5,912 nucleotides of DNA, taken from assembly GCA_028715315.1 (NCBI GenBank), contig JAQUSA010000070.1:1-5912 (forward strand), given 5' to 3'. The position numbers were made by a program, and so were the translations under genes. Shown here in pieces: positions 1 to 5,651 of the stretch. Below the pieces are notes generated by a model. The model did no database searches and was not told the DNA's origin. It worked only from the letters and a program-made list of their open reading frames with translations. The stretch comes from Candidatus Omnitrophota bacterium. GTDB taxonomy: Bacteria; Omnitrophota; Gorgyraeia; Pluralincolimonadales; Pluralincolimonadaceae. Each line of letters opens with the position of its first letter. Positions within the stretch are counted from its first letter, which is position 1.

Positions 1-226
1 GCACTCCGCCGATGCCTATGGCCAGATCCAGCGACAGGGCTCCTGTGGGGATTGACTCGACCTTGTAATGGGGCTCTTCTCCCAGCTTCATTATTGAGCC
101 CTTGCCGAACTGTTTCTCTATGTGCGCCAATGCCAGTTCAAGCGCCTTAGTCCTCTCGCCGGCGACCTTCTCCTTATCCTGCTGTCTTTCTTCCTTTTTC
201 ACTTCTTTCTCTTCCTTCTTTACCAT
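1..226 (-). CDS. recA: Recombinase RecA, N-terminal fragment (gene continues beyond the left edge)
   Basis: RecA forms ATP-dependent filaments on single-stranded DNA for homologous recombination and, in many bacteria, activates LexA self-cleavage. Only the first 75 residues are present; the window stops before the Walker A loop. Residues 28-49 carry the hallmark N-terminal helix and strand, including IEKQFGKGSIMKLG (about residues 36-49), and PTGALSLDLAIGIGG (60-74) matches the conserved start of the ATPase core. The first 25 or so residues are an unusually charged Lys/Glu-rich leader (KKEEKEVKKEER) not found in short RecAs such as that of E. coli. The ATG at 226 is chosen because an AGGAGG lies 8 nt upstream. 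The gene has its own promoter upstream, separating it from the amidohydrolase gene on the same strand. The identification is secure; nothing can be said about the C-terminal part. Confidence 0.96.
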   Translation of the reverse strand, partial: MVKKEEKEVKKEERQQDKEKVAGERTKALELALAHIEKQFGKGSIMKLGEEPHYKVESIPTGALSLDLAIGIGGV

Positions 227-234
227 ATTTGTTC

Positions 235-240
235 CCTCCT
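235..240 (-). promoter_or_regulatory. Ribosome binding site of recA
   Basis: A perfect AGGAGG on the minus strand sits 8 nt upstream of the ATG at 226 and fixes the recA start. It partly overlaps a small palindrome, CCTTAAGG (238-245). Confidence 0.9.
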
Positions 241-343
241 TAAGGTTTATATGGTTTGTGCTCCTGTCAACATACATATAGACGGAGCTTTGAGGGATTT
301 TCTTTCAAAATTTGTAGGCATGAGACTGCCCTGCGACTAAAAT

Positions 344-372
344 ATTATACGATTACGGCTATACTTTGTAAA
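344..372 (-). promoter_or_regulatory. Sigma70-type promoter for recA
   Basis: On the minus strand, TTTACA (367-372, 5 of 6 consensus bases) is followed after exactly 17 bp by TATAAT (344-349, perfect consensus). Transcription would start near 337, giving a leader of about 110 nt before the recA ATG. The promoter lies just downstream of the amidohydrolase stop codon, so recA can be expressed independently of the upstream pair. The assignment rests on base matches and spacing only. The leader has two weak possible hairpins and no classical LexA box. Confidence 0.7.
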
Positions 373-389
373 GAGAAATGGGGAACGCT

Positions 390-1175
390 TCAGAAATTCA
401 GCAGGGACCTCGCATTAGATGACAATACCTTTTCCCTGAGTCCCTCGTCTATATCCAGTTCCCTTAGGTACTCCAGGTCTTTCTTCTGGTCCCTAAGCGG
501 GAAATCCGTGCCGAAAAGCAGCCGATCCGCCCTGTGCGACAGGAGCAGTTCCCTCGTCTCTTCCTTCGGGAGGAACCCGAAAAAGAAAGACGTATCCAGG
601 TAGATGTCCTTTCCGAGAAGATGCTTCTTTACTTCGTCCCATAACCTGAAACCGCCGAAATGCCCTCCGATCATCTTGAGGCCCGGGAACTTTTCCTTTA
701 CCTTTATGACGCGCGACGGGGACGACCTCACTTTCATGGTCCCGGAAAGCTCCTCACCGCAATGGAACAGCACCGGCAGTCCCGACTTTCCGATCTCTTC
801 ATACGCCGGGAATAAGCTCTCGTCATCGACGTAAAAACCCTGGAACTCCGGCTGCAGTTTTATCCCGTCGCCCTTGTCCCTTATCCTCTTCAGTTCATCC
901 CTCCATCCTGCGTACTTGGGATGGAACGCGCAGAAGACCTTTAAACGTCCGCTCCTGATGCCAAAGAGCCAGTCATTTATCGCAGGAACCTGCTCCGGCT
1001 TTGTCGCGACCGAGCATATTACGCTCACGTCGATGCCGTTCTTGTCCATATGCTCCAGCAGGGCGTTTTCCGTGGGGTCGCAGGCCATCTTCACCCCGAA
1101 GAGCGACTCAAGGCTCTCCCTCGCCTTCTGCGACACCTTCCCGGGCCAGGCGTGAGTATGTATATCTACGATCAC
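390..1175 (-). CDS. Amidohydrolase-2 family metal-dependent hydrolase (261 aa)
   Basis: This is a TIM-barrel metal-dependent hydrolase of the amidohydrolase_2 (ACMSD-like) group, which contains hydrolases and decarboxylases acting on small cyclic or carboxylated compounds. Visible motifs, in order: DIHTHAW with His6 and His8 on the first strand; GIKLQPEFQG (104-113) with Lys106; LFHCGEE with His138; MIGGHFGG with His172; and LLFGTDFPLRD with Asp224. These match the HxH, His, His, Asp metal-site pattern of the superfamily. There is no signal peptide, so it is expected in the cytoplasm. The length is normal for a compact family member. The start is GTG at 1175, whose GTGA overlaps the TGA stop of the exported discoidin protein upstream; a GAGGAG about 14 nt before it is somewhat distant, so translational coupling is likely. 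Expression probably depends on the promoter before that upstream gene. The substrate is unknown; the neighbour hints at a breakdown product of a glycan or glycoconjugate, which is inference. Confidence 0.85.
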   Translation of the reverse strand: MIVDIHTHAWPGKVSQKARESLESLFGVKMACDPTENALLEHMDKNGIDVSVICSVATKPEQVPAINDWLFGIRSGRLKVFCAFHPKYAGWRDELKRIRDKGDGIKLQPEFQGFYVDDESLFPAYEEIGKSGLPVLFHCGEELSGTMKVRSSPSRVIKVKEKFPGLKMIGGHFGGFRLWDEVKKHLLGKDIYLDTSFFFGFLPKEETRELLLSHRADRLLFGTDFPLRDQKKDLEYLRELDIDEGLREKVLSSNARSLLNF

Positions 1176-4100
1176 TTTTTAGCTTTCATCTCCTCGAGGC
1201 TGCAGCCCTTCAATTCCTTAGGCAGCACGAACTTAAAGCCCTTCGGCGGCTTCGCGTTGCCGTAGATGAAGTATTCTATCTTATCGCCCGTCTTGATGAT
1301 CTTATAGCATATCTTCCCGTAGAGCGTGGGCATCTCCTTTACCTCTATGCCCTTCTCGAACCATTCCGGATCGAGGCCCGCGCCGAGTATGAGCCTGCCG
1401 TTGTCCTCATAGACGAACATCGTGCGCACCGCGTCGACATAACCCGACCCCACCCACGTATGCGGCATATCTCCGATATACGATGGCGCGCGCACTTTCG
1501 CGTGGACGACTTCGGCCATGTGGTTCCAGGCGTAAGGCCTTACCGAATCCTTCAGGAAGTAACGGAGCATGGTCAACCCGCGGTTGCGCTGGTCCATCTT
1601 GAAGAAGGCGTTCGCCGTCCGCACCTCGTACGGGGTGAACGTCCTCTCCCGGCCCGCTACCATGCCCTTGCAAAATTCGGTATAGTACTTGTCGAACGTA
1701 TTCTTCAAGAGTTCCTTGGGCATATATTCCAGTTCGCCCGCGGCCACTATGGCTATAGCCGTCGAGGTGGCGTCGAAATCGCCCTTCTCCACGCAGCCCG
1801 GGATATAGTCGAGCCTGTCCCTTTCAACGACCAGACGTATCGATTCGTACAGGCATTTGCGGAAATCATCGAGCTCCTTCGTCATCCAGTCCGCGCTTTC
1901 GGCGTCTCCCATGAGCTCCGCGAGATAAATGCCGTCCTTGAATCCCCTTATCGCGAAGAAATCGTCCCAGTAGCTGTGCTGCGCGGGGTAATACCCCTCA
2001 TGGCTGTTCGACTTGGGCAGGATGCCGTAATAGGGCTTCTTCTTCGCGTCGCTCTTGAATTCGTCGGTCATGTTGCGGCGCCTCAGGCTGCGCGTGAACT
2101 CAAGGGCTTTCAGGACCTTCGGATAGACTGTAGGCAGGTACGCCTTGTCCCCGGAATAATCGATATAGTTCCTGACGGCAAATACATATTCTCCCTGTGA
2201 ATCCCACTCAACGCCTTCGCCGGTGCCGTTGTCGTTTAACCCGATGGGATTTCCGCCCTCGAACACGATATACGGGACATATCCGTTGTCCAATACCTTA
2301 GAGGACACCGCGTCAAGCCACAATTTCACCTCGTCGTTAATGCCCATCCTGAGAAGCGAAGCGCTGGTCAAAGCGCCGTCGCGTATCCATGAATGGCAGT
2401 AATTTCGCGAGCCCGGCTTGACCCACGGCCCGTCCTTATTGATGAGGATATAGGCGATGTTCGTCTTCATGACATCCGTAATGCGCGTTTCGGGTATATC
2501 TATATAGACCCTGTTAAGCTCGTTCTTCCAGAAGCCTGTTTGTTTCGAGAGGTCGGCATTAAAATCGGCCAATTTACCGGCGGGCATTTGCACGATGAAT
2601 GTCTTTACTCCGCCCGGCGGGGCTGCCAGGTCAAAGGAAAGGCCTGCCGATGCCGTGCCCTCCGCGCTTTCCGCCGTCAGCGAAGGCGGCAACGCGCCGT
2701 TCTTCATGAAATCGACAGCATCACCCTTTGACAGATCGGCCGCACCCATCGAAACGCCGTCGGTGCCCGACATAAGGCGGTCCGTACCGTTGATCGACAG
2801 CACCGGAGGTTTGCATTCTATCCTGTTGATAGGGCTGAAACCTCCCCTTTGCCATATCGGGTTTACCTGGACAGGCCGGACCGCGAGGAACAATTTTCCC
2901 TTTAATGCCGCCGTCCCGGTATTCCTGACGGTATACCTCAACACCATCTCGGAACCCCTTGAGGATAACGCCGTGACCTCAAGCGACCAGTCCGCGTGGT
3001 CCCATGTGACAGAAGGGATCGGAAGATAACCTTCCGCCAGCGACTGCGAGACCTTGCAGTCCTCCGCCGTATACAACCTGTTTCCGTCATATATAAAGGG
3101 CATTATCGAGAAACCGTCCTTATACGGCTCGAAGGTGCCCGTCTCGCTTAACAGCCCTTCATCGTTAGAATCGGTCACGCCGACGACGGTCCAGAACTCC
3201 TGCAGGCGCCTCAGCCACATCGGGTAATATCCCGCGGGCGACTCCTTTGCGCGCGCCTGGTAGCTCTTTATCGGCGTAGCCTGTTCCTCTCCGCTCTTCG
3301 GCTCGAAGCCCTTAATGCCGCATTTGGCGCTCTTCAGGCAGTTTATCCTGAACTCCTTGACCGGCGAAGCCTTGAAATATATCCAGTCCTTTGCGCCGTT
3401 GCCGCTGTCGGTCCTGTACACTTCCTTGAAATCCTTGCCGTCCTTTGAGATCTCGACCGAATATTCCCTGGCGTAATTGTCGGCCCACTCAAGTATGATG
3501 CCTCCGAGGTCCGCCGTCGCCGGAAGCTTAATGCTTATGCTCGATCCGGACCTGGATATGACCGGCGGGTTATTCCCGTCGATAAACGAGACCTCCCAGA
3601 GGGAATTGCCCCATCCGGTCCCGCGCTGGACGCAATTGATCTTCAGGGCGGACGCCTCGACCGGCTCAAAATAAACAATATCCGTGCTGCCGTCGCCGTC
3701 CGCGGTTTCGTAAACCTTGTTCCATCTTCCAGAAGCGTCCTTGACCTCTATATTATATATCTCGGTAAAAGCCGTCTCCCATTTTAATATGACGCCGCAA
3801 ATCTTATGCGGGGAGTCGAAATCCGCCTGCCACCACTGGTTATCCTCGAAATTACTCGACCAGCGGGACTGCATGTTACCGTCGAGGGCTTTCTCGGCGC
3901 TGTAATCGGAATCTCCGGATGACGCCGACGCCTTTGCCTTGATCGGGTCGGGCTCGTTCAGCTTGAGCTCCCTTATCGAATTGCCCCACTTGGTCGCCCT
4001 TGCGGGCATTTCTATCTTAAGGTAACGCGCCTTTAAGTTATTCACCGGAATTATATCGGATCCGCCCTTGCCCTGTTTATTCTCAAAGACCTTATGCCAT

Positions 4101-4393
4101 GCGGAATTGTCGGACGAGACCATTACCCTGTATTCCTTGGGATAAGCGTCTTCCCAGATAATGGTTATCTTTTTGATGTCTTCAGGCCGGCCGAAATCGA
4201 CCGCCCACCACTGGTTATCCTCGAACTGGCTGGACCAGCGCGTGGAGACGTCGCCGTCGATGGCAAGCTGGGGAGTGAAATTCTCTTCAACGGACGAGGC
4301 GGTCGCTTTCCACCCTTCATCCGCCGATAATGTGCTCAAATTCAGGGATAATACCGCCGAAAGGGCCGCCAAAACGAAGCAGAGCTTGGACAT
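1172..4393 (-). CDS. Exported discoidin-domain protein with six-hairpin glycosidase-like catalytic region (1073 aa)
   Basis: This is a large secreted multidomain protein, probably binding and cleaving or remodelling a glycan. Residues 1-24 form a signal peptide (MSK, hydrophobic core, likely cut after LSA). Residues ~28-147 and ~152-273 are two discoidin / F5/8 type C (CBM32-like) domains sharing the motif RWSS-x-FEDNQWW. Residues ~275-366 match only the later strands of that fold (EYSVEISKDGKDF) and lack the Trp-rich segment, so this looks like a degenerate third copy. Residues ~385-625 resemble a beta-sandwich linker domain. Residues ~630-1000 look like an (alpha/alpha)6 barrel: SWIRDG (668-673) as in GH15-type enzymes, then GEGVEWDSQGEYVF (725-738), SHEGYY (797-802), SYWDDFF (807-813) and MPHTW (976-980). 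Glu729 or Asp731 is a candidate acid and Glu961 lies in a plausible late position; catalytic residues cannot be assigned with certainty. The ATG at 4393 has AGGAGG 6 nt upstream. The gene is first in a two-gene unit with the amidohydrolase. The exact glycosidase family and substrate are not recognised. Confidence 0.82.
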   Translation of the reverse strand: MSKLCFVLAALSAVLSLNLSTLSADEGWKATASSVEENFTPQLAIDGDVSTRWSSQFEDNQWWAVDFGRPEDIKKITIIWEDAYPKEYRVMVSSDNSAWHKVFENKQGKGGSDIIPVNNLKARYLKIEMPARATKWGNSIRELKLNEPDPIKAKASASSGDSDYSAEKALDGNMQSRWSSNFEDNQWWQADFDSPHKICGVILKWETAFTEIYNIEVKDASGRWNKVYETADGDGSTDIVYFEPVEASALKINCVQRGTGWGNSLWEVSFIDGNNPPVISRSGSSISIKLPATADLGGIILEWADNYAREYSVEISKDGKDFKEVYRTDSGNGAKDWIYFKASPVKEFRINCLKSAKCGIKGFEPKSGEEQATPIKSYQARAKESPAGYYPMWLRRLQEFWTVVGVTDSNDEGLLSETGTFEPYKDGFSIMPFIYDGNRLYTAEDCKVSQSLAEGYLPIPSVTWDHADWSLEVTALSSRGSEMVLRYTVRNTGTAALKGKLFLAVRPVQVNPIWQRGGFSPINRIECKPPVLSINGTDRLMSGTDGVSMGAADLSKGDAVDFMKNGALPPSLTAESAEGTASAGLSFDLAAPPGGVKTFIVQMPAGKLADFNADLSKQTGFWKNELNRVYIDIPETRITDVMKTNIAYILINKDGPWVKPGSRNYCHSWIRDGALTSASLLRMGINDEVKLWLDAVSSKVLDNGYVPYIVFEGGNPIGLNDNGTGEGVEWDSQGEYVFAVRNYIDYSGDKAYLPTVYPKVLKALEFTRSLRRRNMTDEFKSDAKKKPYYGILPKSNSHEGYYPAQHSYWDDFFAIRGFKDGIYLAELMGDAESADWMTKELDDFRKCLYESIRLVVERDRLDYIPGCVEKGDFDATSTAIAIVAAGELEYMPKELLKNTFDKYYTEFCKGMVAGRERTFTPYEVRTANAFFKMDQRNRGLTMLRYFLKDSVRPYAWNHMAEVVHAKVRAPSYIGDMPHTWVGSGYVDAVRTMFVYEDNGRLILGAGLDPEWFEKGIEVKEMPTLYGKICYKIIKTGDKIEYFIYGNAKPPKGFKFVLPKELKGCSLEEMKAKK
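3830..3850. repeat. 21-bp direct repeat, copy in the second discoidin domain
   Basis: This stretch is identical to 4205-4225, 375 bp away (125 codons, one domain period). Both encode the FEDNQWW core of a discoidin domain. The identity at nucleotide level supports an intragenic domain duplication. Confidence 0.85.
4205..4225. repeat. 21-bp direct repeat, copy in the first discoidin domain
   Basis: This is a perfect match to 3830-3850 in the same orientation. Flanking bases differ, though the following ~17 bp remain similar (both end in GACCAGCG). It lies in the codons for the FEDNQWW motif of the first discoidin domain. Confidence 0.85.
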
Positions 4394-4399
4394 TAAAAT

Positions 4400-4405
4400 C
4401 CTCCT
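4400..4405 (-). promoter_or_regulatory. Ribosome binding site of the exported discoidin protein
   Basis: A perfect AGGAGG on the minus strand, 6 nt upstream of the ATG at 4393, fixes the start immediately before the signal peptide. Confidence 0.9.
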
Positions 4406-4431
4406 GAGTTTATATACCCGGATAGGCTATT

Positions 4432-4460
4432 ATGATATCCGAAAAGTTCTCCCAAGGCAA
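4432..4460 (-). promoter_or_regulatory. Candidate promoter for the discoidin-protein / amidohydrolase unit
   Basis: On the minus strand, TTGCCT (4455-4460, 4 of 6) is followed after 17 bp by TATCAT (4432-4437, 5 of 6). Transcription would start near 4425, giving a leader of about 30 nt that contains the AGGAGG site. It overlaps the region that would hold the -35 of the opposing cinA promoter. The match is moderate. CATAAT (4429-4434) is an alternative -10 but has worse spacing to any -35. Confidence 0.45.
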
Positions 4461-4468
4461 GCCATTTA

Positions 4469-4477
4469 TGCTATAAT
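4469..4477 (+). promoter_or_regulatory. Extended -10 promoter of cinA, predicted to give a leaderless mRNA
   Basis: TGCTATAAT (4469-4477) is a perfect extended -10 element (TGn plus TATAAT). No good -35 is seen 17 bp upstream (CTCCCA at 4449-4454), which extended -10 promoters can tolerate. The A of the cinA ATG (4485) is the 8th base after the -10, so the expected start of transcription (about 4483-4485) coincides with the start codon. No usable Shine-Dalgarno can fit between them, which points to leaderless translation. This is inferred from sequence geometry. Confidence 0.65.
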
Positions 4478-4484
4478 CTGGGGC

Positions 4485-5651
4485 ATGAAAGCGGAGATAA
4501 TTTCCATAGGGACTGAGATCCTGCTAGGGCAGATATTGAACACGAACCAGCAATGGCTGTCGCAGAAACTTGCGGGCATAGGTATAGGGGTCTACTTCCA
4601 TTCCACTATAGGCGATAATCCCGAAAGGCTTGCAAATGCGATAAAGACCGGCCTAGAGCGTTCGGATATCGTTATCACCACGGGGGGCCTCGGGCCTACC
4701 GTAGACGATATCACGCTTGAAACCATCGCAGGCGCCCTCTCCCTTGGACTGAGGCTCGGTAAGAGGCAGGCCCATATCCCGGAAGGCGCAAAAGTGATAG
4801 AAAACAGGCTCGGGACCGCTCCCGGTTTTATCGTCGACAAGGGCGGCAAACTTCTCATAGCCCTGCCGGGGCCGCCAAGGGAGCTCAACCCTATGTTCGA
4901 GCGGACTGTCGCGCCCCTGCTCAGGAAGAGGTTCGGTTCCGAGGGTATCCTCAAGATCAGGACTATCAGGATGACCGGCCTCGGTGAGGAAGCCGTAGAC
5001 CGCAAGGTAAAGGACCTGCTGGAATCCCCTCCTCCGCTTACGGTGGGTATCTACGCGAAACCTGCGCTAGTCGAGCTGAAGATAATGGCAAAAGCAAAGA
5101 ACGATAAACAGGCGAAAACCCTTATCGACAGGGCGGACGCGAAGATAACCGCGCGGCTGGGTAAATATATATTCGGACGCGACAGCGAGACCCTTGAAGG
5201 CGCCGTGGGTTCCGGGCTCTTGCTCAGCCGCAGGACATTAGCCGTCGCCGAGTCCTGCACGGGCGGCCTTATAGCAAGCCGCATCACGGATGTTCCCGGA
5301 AGCTCTAAGTACTTCAGGCTCGGGATCATTGCTTACTCCAATGACGCGAAGATAAAACTTCTCGGGGTGCGCCCGGGCACGCTTGATAAATTCGGCGCTG
5401 TCAGCAGGCAAACCGCTATGGAAATGGCGGAAAATGTCAGGACGGCAGCCGGCTCGGATATCGGATTGTCCGTTACGGGTATTGCCGGGCCCTCCGGGGC
5501 GACAAAGGGTAAACCTGTGGGGCTCGTATACATAGCGTTTGCCGGTGAGAAGGGGTGTTATTGCAGTGAATTCAGGTTCAGGGGTGAGCGAGAGGTGGTA
5601 AAGTTCAAGACTTCGCAGGCCGCGCTCGACCTGCTCAGAGTATCCCTTTAG
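4485..5651 (+). CDS. cinA: CinA: competence/damage-inducible protein, nicotinamide-nucleotide amidohydrolase (388 aa)
   Basis: CinA proteins combine an N-terminal MoaB/Mog-like domain (COG1058) with a C-terminal PncC-type domain that deamidates nicotinamide mononucleotide in pyridine nucleotide salvage; in competent Gram-positives cinA is co-transcribed with recA. Residues 1-165 carry EIISIGTEILLGQILNTN (4-21), TTGGLGPTVDD (65-75), GTAPGF (110-115) and LPGPPREL (127-134). Residues ~245-388 carry AESCTGG (255-261), YSNDAKIKLLG (284-294), GAVS (304-307) and SVTGIAGPSG (329-338), all conserved PncC-domain landmarks. The start is ATG 4485, where family homology begins (MKAEIISIG); the frame is open further upstream, but that stretch is antisense to the divergent gene and shows no homology. 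The protein is a little shorter than the usual 400-420 residues because a helix-sized segment seems missing around residues 88-94. No Shine-Dalgarno is present. The 3' end overlaps the convergent GGDEF gene by 17 bp. Confidence 0.96.
   Translation: MKAEIISIGTEILLGQILNTNQQWLSQKLAGIGIGVYFHSTIGDNPERLANAIKTGLERSDIVITTGGLGPTVDDITLETIAGALSLGLRLGKRQAHIPEGAKVIENRLGTAPGFIVDKGGKLLIALPGPPRELNPMFERTVAPLLRKRFGSEGILKIRTIRMTGLGEEAVDRKVKDLLESPPPLTVGIYAKPALVELKIMAKAKNDKQAKTLIDRADAKITARLGKYIFGRDSETLEGAVGSGLLLSRRTLAVAESCTGGLIASRITDVPGSSKYFRLGIIAYSNDAKIKLLGVRPGTLDKFGAVSRQTAMEMAENVRTAAGSDIGLSVTGIAGPSGATKGKPVGLVYIAFAGEKGCYCSEFRFRGEREVVKFKTSQAALDLLRVSL

Noticed and set aside
254..272. TTGACA followed by TATAAA as a second recA promoter
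   Set aside because: The two hexamers are only 13 bp apart, too short for sigma70, and the -10 would lie almost on the ribosome binding site.
266..283. Possible LexA-like site in the recA leader (GTC-N12-GAC on both strands)
   Set aside because: Only the outer three bases are palindromic, the CTG-N10-CAG spacing is not met, and the site lies far downstream of the predicted promoter.
318..331. GGCA/TGCC hairpin after the amidohydrolase gene as a terminator
   Set aside because: The stem is 4 bp with a 6-nt loop and no U-tract; it lies inside the recA leader, downstream of the recA promoter.
1001..2200. Long open frame of 399 codons on the plus strand
   Set aside because: It lies opposite the discoidin/glycosidase gene and the amidohydrolase start, has Arg/His/Val-rich composition typical of antisense shadows of GC-rich codons, no SD and no recognisable domain.
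4161..4484. Upstream extension of the cinA reading frame by 108 codons
   Set aside because: CinA homology begins exactly at the ATG at 4485; the extension is antisense to the signal peptide and first discoidin domain of the divergent gene and has no family match.
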